A stretch of DNA of 64,000 nt from Candidatus Babelota bacterium (lineage in GTDB: Bacteria; Babelota; Babeliae; Babelales; Vermiphilaceae): assembly GCA_026388985.1 (NCBI GenBank), contig JAPLIS010000020.1, positions 1 to 64,000 of the forward strand. The letters run 5' to 3'. Shown piece by piece: positions 56,592 through 64,000 of the stretch. The position numbers and the translations under genes were made by a program. How positions within the stretch are numbered: position 1 is the first letter of the stretch; every line of letters begins with the position of its first letter. The notes beneath the pieces were generated by a model, which saw only the letters and a list, made by a program, of their open reading frames with translations, did no database searches and was not told the origin of the DNA.

Positions 56592-58216
56592 TTAAAAACA
56601 TTTTTTTACCAGAAAAAATCAATGGTTATTTTTTATTTGCTCAGCGCATTGTGGGCATTACCATTGGTCCGACGCATATCAATGCAACACAGCTGTATAT
56701 AAAAGGTAAATCATACATTGTTGAAAAATGCATACAAGAAACAGTAGATAGCGATACTACTGCAACAGCCACTGAACGTACTATTGCCACTCTTAAAAAA
56801 ATTAAGTCACAACTTGATCCATTTGATGCATTGCATACTGTCCTTTCAAGCAGCGTTATTGTATTAAAGGAACTTAAACTGCCTTTTTATGATTATGAAA
56901 AAATTAAAATGGTCATCAACTTTGAAGTTGAGCCTTTGCTCCCGTTTGCAGCAAAAGATGCTGTCATTGATTTTATTATTACTAAACAAATACCAGAAGA
57001 ACAGAGCAGCGAGATCCTTGTTGCAGCAATACAAAAAAAATCCCTTGCAGAGCACCTACACCTTTTTGAGCAAGCTGAAATGAAGCCTCAAGTGGTTACT
57101 GTTGATCTTTTTGCCCTCTATGGATTATATCAACAGATTCCACACTACTCACAACAACAGGGCAGTGTTACTCTGTTAGGACTCGATATGCACTCCACCT
57201 CTATCGGCCACCTATACAACAATCAGTTGCGCTCCATTAGAACAATGAGCAAGGGACTCTATTCTATAGTAAAAATGGCAAGCGATGATATAAAAATAGC
57301 TCCCCGCGACGTATTAGATCATTTCATGCGATTTGGCCTTGCCGATAGTGATACTCCCCTCGTAACTGATGCACTAAAAAAGGCCACAAAGCTTTTTTTA
57401 AATGATGTTTCTTTTACTCTCAATTCATTTGTTTCTCTGACCTCTCAAGGCGAAACTATCGGCTCTCTATTGCTTTTTGGTGATGGAGCACTTATTCATG
57501 AGTTACCTTTGTTTATGAATAATACAATGCCAACTCCTGTAGCACTTTTTAGTGTGCAAGAACTCATAGATACACAAAAAATTATCTTAAAAACAACATC
57601 TTGCATTACCAGTACTCATTTGGTCAGTTTGGCTGCTACCCTACCAAACGCCATTACTGATAACTTTAATGTCCTAAAAAATGAATTTAGTCCTACCCGC
57701 AGCACACTTCTTATTAAGCAAATTGGCGCTGCTCTTTTAATGAGCGTGTTATCACTAACCATGCTACTTACCTACTCGATATTAGAGACACAAAAAATGG
57801 AAGCTGAAGAGCTTGAAAATAAACAAGAAGCTATTGAACTTCTCAAAAAAGAGTTCCCAAAAAAAATAGAAGACGAAACAGGTCTTGAAGAAGCAGTAGA
57901 AAAATCAACTGAAGCTCTCAAAACTGAAGAAAAAACATGGATCGCTTTTTCTGGCAAATCACGTACCTCTTTTTTACAGTATTGGCTAGAACTGACAAAT
58001 CTTGTCGATAAAGAAGCACTTGGGTTTGTCATTGATAGTATGGGCATATCAGCTGATACCATGACTATAAAAGCACATGTTAAGGACCATGAAGCTCTCA
58101 AACTATTGGAACGCGAACTGAGACAGTCAAAAGTCTTCAGCTATAAAGAACAGCTAACATCTCCTATTTTTACCATGAAAATAATGCTCGCTCAGACCGG
58201 GGGAGAAACAAAATGA
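56588..58216 (+). CDS. GspL/PilM-like inner-membrane platform protein
   Basis: The 542-aa product has an actin-like PilM fold in the first 370 residues (VGITIGPTHINATQLYIKG, LKELKLPFYDYEKIKMVINFEVEPLLPF, LLGLDMHSTSIGHLYNNQL). One transmembrane helix comes at about 378-397, then a coiled coil and a small PilN-like periplasmic domain. This PilM plus PilN fusion is the GspL arrangement. It links the GspE ATPase to the periplasmic parts. Overlaps both neighbours by 4 bases. Confidence 0.82.
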   Translation: MIKNIFLPEKINGYFLFAQRIVGITIGPTHINATQLYIKGKSYIVEKCIQETVDSDTTATATERTIATLKKIKSQLDPFDALHTVLSSSVIVLKELKLPFYDYEKIKMVINFEVEPLLPFAAKDAVIDFIITKQIPEEQSSEILVAAIQKKSLAEHLHLFEQAEMKPQVVTVDLFALYGLYQQIPHYSQQQGSVTLLGLDMHSTSIGHLYNNQLRSIRTMSKGLYSIVKMASDDIKIAPRDVLDHFMRFGLADSDTPLVTDALKKATKLFLNDVSFTLNSFVSLTSQGETIGSLLLFGDGALIHELPLFMNNTMPTPVALFSVQELIDTQKIILKTTSCITSTHLVSLAATLPNAITDNFNVLKNEFSPTRSTLLIKQIGAALLMSVLSLTMLLTYSILETQKMEAEELENKQEAIELLKKEFPKKIEDETGLEEAVEKSTEALKTEEKTWIAFSGKSRTSFLQYWLELTNLVDKEALGFVIDSMGISADTMTIKAHVKDHEALKLLERELRQSKVFSYKEQLTSPIFTMKIMLAQTGGETK

Positions 58217-58767
58217 AATTAATAAAAAAAATAACCTCTGCCATTGACTCATTAAATACAAAAAATTTTTACCTCTATAGTGGCATTTTTGTTGGTATTG
58301 TCTTTATGCTTCACGCGGCTATTCTTTTTAACCACTACACAATCATAAATGAGCTCACAAAGAATATTGACGCAATAAATGAACTGCGCGAAGAAAAAGT
58401 GCAGCCGCTTCTTGCCCGCACTAAAAATGTGCGTAAACAAAAAGAACAAGTTGATGCATTGCTTGCACAAGATCCTGATTTTAAACTTGAAGGCTACATA
58501 AAAGACCAATTGGCCTCATTACATCTCAAGCCACAAACACAGCAGCCCTCTCAGACCGTGCGCGAAGAAAAGTATCTAGAAACAATAGTAAATATAAAGT
58601 TAGTAGATATTACTACACAACAAATTGCTCAATTTCTTGAAATAATAGAAGGCAATCAGCGCATTAAGTTGAATAGCATTGAAATAGTAAAATCAAAGAA
58701 AAAGCCTAACACCATAGAAGTTTCACTTACCGTTGCAGCTCTGCAACCAAAAGAATTAGGAAAATAG
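58213..58767 (+). CDS. GspM/PilO-like inner-membrane protein
   Basis: The 184-aa product has a short cytoplasmic segment, one transmembrane helix (about 20-40), a coiled coil (NELREEKVQPLLARTKNVRKQ), and a ferredoxin-like domain with VNIKLVDITTQQIAQFLEII. It pairs with GspL in the inner-membrane platform. Overlaps the gspL-like gene by 4 bases; the second secretin gene starts directly at its stop. A further PilO-like protein is encoded at 40238. Confidence 0.75.
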   Translation: MKLIKKITSAIDSLNTKNFYLYSGIFVGIVFMLHAAILFNHYTIINELTKNIDAINELREEKVQPLLARTKNVRKQKEQVDALLAQDPDFKLEGYIKDQLASLHLKPQTQQPSQTVREEKYLETIVNIKLVDITTQQIAQFLEIIEGNQRIKLNSIEIVKSKKKPNTIEVSLTVAALQPKELGK

Positions 58768-61392
58768 GTGAACAGTATTTCTACACTCCCCCGTACTTTT
58801 TTTTTAGTATGCATAGCAAACCTCTGCATACATAGTAGCGCACAAGCAAAAGTTGCCCCATCAGCACCTGCGCAGACTGAAGAAACTCAAAAAAAATCAA
58901 CCACGTTGGCATCGGGGTCTGCCATTGATGACACAACAACCAATGCTGTTAAAAAAATAGATGGTAGTACAAACAAAAAAACTACTCCCGAGACTACTCT
59001 TTTTTCTTTTAACTATCTTGACGAAGATCTTGTTTCTGTCATCAACCATTTTGCCTCACTAACAGGTAATAATATATTGCTGCCACAAGGCGGGCTTGCT
59101 ATTAAAGAAAAAATTACTCTACAATTGCGTAAAAAAGTTGATCTGACACAGGTATGGAATGTACTATTACCCACCATTTTAGATGTTGCCGGCTTTAGCA
59201 TGAGCAACACAGGCAATACCTATACTATTATTAAAAATGATAAAAATATTGGTAAAGAACCAATGCCTCTTTATATTGGCGTTGCACCAGAAAAACTACC
59301 CAACACTGATCAAAGAATTCGTTATCTTTATTATCTCGCAAACATAAAAGTTGGGGTAATAAAAGAAGTTTTGCAGGCGATAATTGCGGGTACCGGTACT
59401 GGATCAGCTGGCTTATTACCTGCTGACACACTGTGGGAAACTGATCCATCAACCAATGCGCTTATTTTATGTGCCAAATCGAACGACATTAAAGCTGCCA
59501 TGTCTCTTATTCTTCAGTTAGATCAAACTGGATTTCAGGAAACAATGGAAATAGTCCATCTCAAACATACAGAGGCGCAGACAGTAGCAAAAATGTTTGA
59601 AGAAATACTCAAACCGGCACAAAATCGAGATCATTATAAACTTGATGCCCGCAAAGAACCCCGTGATACCTATTTTGCTGATACAGCAAAAATAGTTCCT
59701 GAACATAAAAGTAACTCTCTTATTTTGTTGGGGCGCCCACAAGCAATAGGGCGCATTAAAGAATTTATTTATAAACATATTGATGTTGAGCTTGATTCAG
59801 GACAATCAATGATACATGTATATCAACTGCAATATCTTGATTCACAGGTACTAAAAGATACCTTAGAAAATATCATAAACCATAAGGGTATCGGAAGTTC
59901 CGGGCAATCCCGTGGCGATAAAAGTAAAAATGGCAGCACAGAACGTTTTTTTGAACAGGTTATTATTCAAGTTGATAAAGGAGAAAAAGGCAACAATAGA
60001 AGAGAGGTTTCCACTGACAATATCACTTATAATTACAGTGGTGGCAATAAGCTTATTATTGCTGCGCGCAATGACGATTGGGTACAAATAAAAAAACTTA
60101 TCGAGCAGCTTGATATTCCTCAATCACAAGTGTTAATTGAGGTTCTTATCGTTGATTTAAGCCTTTCAGATGCACGTGAATTGGGCAGCATCACCCGTAA
60201 CCCAAATAGAACACCCCTTCCGGGAGACATAAACTTTCAATCAGCCCACTTTGGCAACATTATTGTGGAACCCAATACTAATAACCCTCAAACTATAAAG
60301 TCTGACTTACTCAGACAAGATGCTATAATTCCCCCTGATAGAGATTCAACGCAAGCCAATGCTGCTCTTATCGAAGCTGGTGCAACCAGTACCAACACCA
60401 CTTTGACGCCACCGCCACCAAGTGAAGAAGCTGGTATCTTTGCCAACATTAATGCCGCAAAAGTTCCCAATGAAGGAGCCACCGTTATTTCTCTTAATGA
60501 TAGCGATGGCAAAACATGGAGCCTACTGCAAATTCTCAATACAAGCTCTACCTCTAAAATAATTTCTCACCCTCATGTTATTACAACTAACAACCAGAAA
60601 GCTGTAGTAACAACGGGAGAATCGCGCCTATTGCCAGGTCCAGTGGGTGGTGCAACTGGTGGTGCAGCAACGCAAACATTTGAAAAGATAACAGCTGATC
60701 TTGTAGTGTCTATTACGCCACGTATAAGTTCTGCCAATTTGGTCAACTTACAGATAGATATAGACATTAATCAATTTCTCTCTCCCAGCAATAATACACG
60801 ATTAATCCGCAAGTTTGTAACCAATACCAATGTTGCTAATGGCAGTATTTTGGCTCTTGGCGGACTCGTCAAAAAAACAAACAGCGCGAGCCAAAAAGAG
60901 ACTCCGGTGCTTGGTAGCATTCCTATTATTGGATGGCTCTTTAAAGACAGAACAGGCAAAGTGGAAGAAACTAATCTTACGGTGTTTATTTTGCCCACTA
61001 TTATAGAGCCACGCTTGCGCCCTGGGGTAAATAAATACACACAAGATTATGTTACCCTTGCGCAACAGTATGCACAAGAAGGTGATCTCTTTAATGGACT
61101 TAAAGATCCGGTAACGCGCTGGTTTTTTAAAACAGATGTTAATACAGAAAATATTCTTAATAACTTTCTCACCAAAGATGAGTTTAAGCTCGACCTTATT
61201 ACCAGCCCCTCTCAACAGGAACCGGCTAAATATGAACCTGAACAATCTAATAAAAAAAAGAATACCATACGTAAAATAGAAATTGTAGAGCAGCAAAAAG
61301 AACAAGAGCAGCATCTTAAAGACCTGCTCAAAAATACAGAAAATCCGTTCTTGGCTTTAACTAAAAATACAACAACTGCTCTTCAATCCTAA
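58768..61392 (+). CDS. Secretin GspD, second copy
   Basis: This is a second 874-aa secretin in the same operon, GTG start right after the preceding stop. A signal peptide (TFFLVCIANLCIHSSAQA) is followed by N0 (FSFNYLDEDLVSVINHFASL), N1-N3 repeats and the secretin core: VLIEVLIVDLSLSDARELG, IISHPHVITTNNQKAVV, ILALGGLVKKTN, TPVLGSIPIIGWLFKDRTG. A long Gly/Ser/Thr insert lies at about 370-420 and a Thr/Pro-rich insert at about 520-560; neither is in copy 1. Its 3' end overlaps eno by 32 bases, convergent. Confidence 0.9.
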   Translation: MNSISTLPRTFFLVCIANLCIHSSAQAKVAPSAPAQTEETQKKSTTLASGSAIDDTTTNAVKKIDGSTNKKTTPETTLFSFNYLDEDLVSVINHFASLTGNNILLPQGGLAIKEKITLQLRKKVDLTQVWNVLLPTILDVAGFSMSNTGNTYTIIKNDKNIGKEPMPLYIGVAPEKLPNTDQRIRYLYYLANIKVGVIKEVLQAIIAGTGTGSAGLLPADTLWETDPSTNALILCAKSNDIKAAMSLILQLDQTGFQETMEIVHLKHTEAQTVAKMFEEILKPAQNRDHYKLDARKEPRDTYFADTAKIVPEHKSNSLILLGRPQAIGRIKEFIYKHIDVELDSGQSMIHVYQLQYLDSQVLKDTLENIINHKGIGSSGQSRGDKSKNGSTERFFEQVIIQVDKGEKGNNRREVSTDNITYNYSGGNKLIIAARNDDWVQIKKLIEQLDIPQSQVLIEVLIVDLSLSDARELGSITRNPNRTPLPGDINFQSAHFGNIIVEPNTNNPQTIKSDLLRQDAIIPPDRDSTQANAALIEAGATSTNTTLTPPPPSEEAGIFANINAAKVPNEGATVISLNDSDGKTWSLLQILNTSSTSKIISHPHVITTNNQKAVVTTGESRLLPGPVGGATGGAATQTFEKITADLVVSITPRISSANLVNLQIDIDINQFLSPSNNTRLIRKFVTNTNVANGSILALGGLVKKTNSASQKETPVLGSIPIIGWLFKDRTGKVEETNLTVFILPTIIEPRLRPGVNKYTQDYVTLAQQYAQEGDLFNGLKDPVTRWFFKTDVNTENILNNFLTKDEFKLDLITSPSQQEPAKYEPEQSNKKKNTIRKIEIVEQQKEQEQHLKDLLKNTENPFLALTKNTTTALQS

Positions 61393-62605
61393 GTATTCTG
61401 TTGTATTTTGCCATACGCTCACCGCGAGAACAAGAGCCTGCCTTTATGTGATTGGCGCTGATACCAATTGCTAAATCAGCAATAAAGGTGTCATTTGTTT
61501 CTCCTGACCGATGAGAGACAATGGTATTTAAACTATGCTCTTTGCACAGCTTTATGGCCTGTAACGTTTCAGTTATAGTTCCTACTTGATTTGGTTTTAT
61601 CAATACAGTATCAGCACTATTGTGTTGAATGCCTTCCCATATAAGCTGTGAATGTGTTGCAAAAATATCATCACCAACAATACGCACTTTTGATTCAAAT
61701 TGAGCGGAAAGACGCGTCCAATTGGCCCAATCATGTTCAGCCAGTCCGTCTTCTATAGAATATATAGGATACTGCTGAGTTATTTTTTCATACCAGCTTA
61801 TTAACTCTTCTGCCAGCACCTTTTTACCCTGCCAGTTATACATTTTATGATGAGGATCATACAAACGTGATGCTGCAACATCTAAAGCAATCATAATGGT
61901 ACCGTTGCACTCTTTTTGTACAATATCAATTGCTGTCATTAAGCAATCGAGTGCATCAATATCTGACATGGCATTCGGAGCAAAACCACCCTCATCTCCT
62001 ACTGATGTATATTTACCTTGCTGTTGTAACAGTTGTTTTAAAATATGAAATACCATAACCCCTGTCTCAACAGCTGCGCGAAAACTACCCATTCCTATAG
62101 GGACAATCATAAATTCTTGAATTTGCAAACTGGTATCTGCATGCATGCCCCCATTAATAAGATTAAACATGGGGCCGGGTAAAGTAACTTCTTCAAATCC
62201 ACACAAATAAGCAATTAATTCATACAGCTCCATATCTTCACAGACAGCCTGCGCCTTACACACTGCCATGCTTGCAGCAATCATAGCATTAGCACCAAGT
62301 ACGGACTTATTTTCTGTGCCATCAAGTTCTATCATGGCAGTATCAAACTGAACCACATTAGGTTCTTGACCAATTAAAAGCGGGGCTATTTTTGTTTGTA
62401 TGTTTTCAACTGCTTTTAACACACCATGTCCCATTAATCGGGATCCTTTATCCATGAGCGCAACCGCTTCATGTTTCCCAATAGATAACCCTGAAGGAGC
62501 TGATGCTTTAACACCAACATGATTGTCTAAAATTAATTCGCACTCAACCGTTGGCCATCCCCGAGAATCATATATTTCACGAGCAAGAACCTCTTTTATC
62601 TTCAT
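61361..62605 (-). CDS. eno: Enolase
   Basis: This glycolytic enzyme makes phosphoenolpyruvate from 2-phosphoglycerate. It has 414 aa, near the usual 430. Motifs: EIYDSRGWPTVE, a GGMHAD loop, EFMIVPIG, SVGDEGGFAPN, ALDVAASRLYD (metal Asp), SIEDGLAEHDW (metal Glu), GDDIFATH (metal Asp), LIKPNQVGT (catalytic Lys), VSHRSGETNDTFIADLA and IKAGS. A strong AAAGGAG precedes the ATG. Downstream of aspS on the same strand, separated by a terminator. Confidence 0.96.
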   Translation of the reverse strand: MKIKEVLAREIYDSRGWPTVECELILDNHVGVKASAPSGLSIGKHEAVALMDKGSRLMGHGVLKAVENIQTKIAPLLIGQEPNVVQFDTAMIELDGTENKSVLGANAMIAASMAVCKAQAVCEDMELYELIAYLCGFEEVTLPGPMFNLINGGMHADTSLQIQEFMIVPIGMGSFRAAVETGVMVFHILKQLLQQQGKYTSVGDEGGFAPNAMSDIDALDCLMTAIDIVQKECNGTIMIALDVAASRLYDPHHKMYNWQGKKVLAEELISWYEKITQQYPIYSIEDGLAEHDWANWTRLSAQFESKVRIVGDDIFATHSQLIWEGIQHNSADTVLIKPNQVGTITETLQAIKLCKEHSLNTIVSHRSGETNDTFIADLAIGISANHIKAGSCSRGERMAKYNRILRIEEQLLYF

Positions 62606-62654
62606 ACTCTTCTCCTTTGTATACTATATAAAACAAGTCTCTTCTTTTTTATTT

Positions 62655-62679
62655 ACAAAAAAGCCCCTCGAAAGGGGCT
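62655..62679 (-). terminator. Terminator after aspS
   Basis: On the minus strand: AGCCCC, TTTCGA loop, GGGGCT, then TTTTTTG. It ends the aspS transcript 8 bases past the stop. Confidence 0.8.
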
Positions 62680-62686
62680 CTATCGT

Positions 62687-64000
62687 TTATGCGTCTTTTT
62701 GTGGCAACAAATTTAATCCATAATCACGCAATTGCGCATTATCAATAGATGTTGGCGCATCCATCATTAAATCATACCCTCGTTGCGTTTTAGGAAATGC
62801 TATTACATCTCGGATAGAAGGGACTTGGGCCAATAACATTATAAATCTATCAAGACCTAAAGCTATACCTCCATGTGGCGGAAAGCCAAGCTCTTGAGCT
62901 TCAAGCAAAAATCCAAACTTTTTCTGTGTTTCCTGCTCTGTTAAGCCCAAAAGATCAAATACTTTTTGCTGCATATCACGCTGATGAATACGAATTGATC
63001 CACCGCCAAGTTCAATACCATTGAGTATTATATCATATGCACGCGCTTTCATATCAACAGGATTTTGATTTTCCCACCCTTGCTGAGGCGCTGTAAAAGG
63101 ATGATGTACCGCATCTAAGCGCTTTTCTTTTTCATCGTATTCAAACAGAGGAAAATCAGTTACCCATAAGAAATTATACTGCTGAGCAGGTATTAGCCCC
63201 AACTCTTGTCCAAAGGCTAACCGTAATCTACCTAAAATTTCCCACGCTTCTTTATAGGCGCCCGCTACTAGAAAGAGAGTACCCCCCTCTTTTAATGCTG
63301 GCATTACGCGCTGAGCTTGCACAAAAAAGTCTTCTGGTAAAAACTTACTTACTGGAGACTCAATTTTTCCATCCTTACCAAACCTAATCCACAATAACCC
63401 CTTTGCTCCATGCTTCTGTGCTTTACCAACCCAACTTTCTAATTCTGACCGAGAAAAATCATGAGTATCTACATGCAAACAACCAACTTTACCACCACTA
63501 GCAAGCACTGTTTTTAAAAAACTAAGCTCTGTGCTGGCAAAAAGCATCGTACAATCTTTAATGGTAAGCTCAAAACGAGTATCAGGCTTATCATTACCAT
63601 AATGAACAAAAGCATCTGCATAAGTCATGCGAGCAATAGGTAATGAGACCTCTATGTCCATTACTTTTTTTAATACAAAAGCAAGCAACTTCTCAATAAC
63701 ATTTTGGATATCTATCTCATTAATAAAAGACATCTCTAAATCAAGTTGCGTAAACTCTGGCTGCCTATCTGCCCGTAAATCTTCATCACGAAAACAGCGA
63801 GCAACCTGAAAATACTTTTCCATTCCCCCAGCCATCAATAACTGCTTATACAGCTGTGGCGATTGCGGCATCGCATACACACTGCCTTTATGCAACCGAG
63901 AAGGAACTAAAAATTCACGCGCTCCTTCTGGTGTATTTTTAGTTAATATAGGCGTTTCAATTTCATAAAAGCCTTGCTTATCTAATGCCTCACGCATTGC
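62687..64000 (-). CDS. aspS: Aspartyl-tRNA synthetase, 3' part (gene runs off the window)
   Basis: This class II synthetase charges tRNA-Asp. 436+ residues are visible; the N-terminal anticodon-binding domain lies beyond base 64000, so ATG 63997 is an internal Met (codons before it are open: ..AMREALD). Motif 1 region [18 protein letters not shown], flipping region, motif 2 [23 protein letters not shown], the bacterial GAD insert in the middle and motif 3 [14 protein letters not shown] are present. Ends ..[13 protein letters not shown]. Confidence 0.95.
   Translation of the reverse strand, partial: AMREALDKQGFYEIETPILTKNTPEGAREFLVPSRLHKGSVYAMPQSPQLYKQLLMAGGMEKYFQVARCFRDEDLRADRQPEFTQLDLEMSFINEIDIQNVIEKLLAFVLKKVMDIEVSLPIARMTYADAFVHYGNDKPDTRFELTIKDCTMLFASTELSFLKTVLASGGKVGCLHVDTHDFSRSELESWVGKAQKHGAKGLLWIRFGKDGKIESPVSKFLPEDFFVQAQRVMPALKEGGTLFLVAGAYKEAWEILGRLRLAFGQELGLIPAQQYNFLWVTDFPLFEYDEKEKRLDAVHHPFTAPQQGWENQNPVDMKARAYDIILNGIELGGGSIRIHQRDMQQKVFDLLGLTEQETQKKFGFLLEAQELGFPPHGGIALGLDRFIMLLAQVPSIRDVIAFPKTQRGYDLMMDAPTSIDNAQLRDYGLNLLPQKDA

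Overview
The window is AT-rich bacterial DNA, densely packed with genes. The gene set points to a reduced-genome, host-dependent lineage, most likely Candidatus Dependentiae (TM6; Babeliae). That placement is my inference; no rRNA or tRNA gene is visible to test it. It rests on six ankyrin-repeat proteins and two RING-finger proteins with N-terminal export signals, a split type II secretion / type IV pilus-like gene set, trimmed housekeeping genes (a short UvrC, an atpD-atpC pair without the other ATP synthase genes beside it), and several decayed gene remnants.

Layout. 1-1.4 kb: a decayed AAA-ATPase/nuclease gene. 1.5-7.5 kb (minus): a PLD-family protein, a TamB-like protein, a pseudopilin and a GspE/PilB ATPase. 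7.5-10.8 kb (plus): BamD-like protein, YraN, CdsA and HisS. 10.8-12.5 kb: a large ankyrin protein. 12.8-27.1 kb (minus): a locus resembling contact-dependent inhibition. It holds a 716-aa exported protein of unknown family, a 2105-aa filamentous-haemagglutinin/CdiA-like protein ending in a possible RNase-type toxin domain, and eight small downstream genes that look like an immunity array. These include two pairs of paralogues, and a duplicated terminator follows two of the genes. 27.3-28.9 kb: two ankyrin genes. 29-32.4 kb: atpD, atpC and a HerA-type ATPase. 32.4-37.8 kb: exported RING and ankyrin proteins, an HdeD-like membrane protein and a gene remnant. 37.9-40.1 kb: an amino-acid ABC importer. 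40.1-42.1 kb: a candidate small RNA, a PilO-like protein and an M23 peptidase. 42.1-50.8 kb: hydrolase, UvrC, TpiA, SecG, MlaE, MlaF, an AAA/nuclease protein and an AlaX-like editing protein. 50.8-52.7 kb: a phosphotransferase remnant, Dcd and MoxR. 52.8-61.4 kb: a compact operon gspC-gspD-gspL-gspM-gspD with two different secretins. 61.4-64 kb (minus): enolase and the 3' part of aspS.

How the parts may work together. Two themes stand out. First, a Sec signal peptide or signal-like N-terminus is present on every ankyrin and RING protein, and the window encodes secretin, GspC, GspL, GspM, GspE and pseudopilin parts. This suggests, but does not prove, a Sec plus type II-like route for host-directed effectors. 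Second, the 13-27 kb locus has the architecture of a polymorphic toxin with multiple immunity genes, but no recognisable two-partner (TpsB/CdiB) exporter is in the window. A protein of unknown family takes the upstream place and is translationally coupled to the toxin gene. Functional statements come from motifs read by eye; no database search was run.
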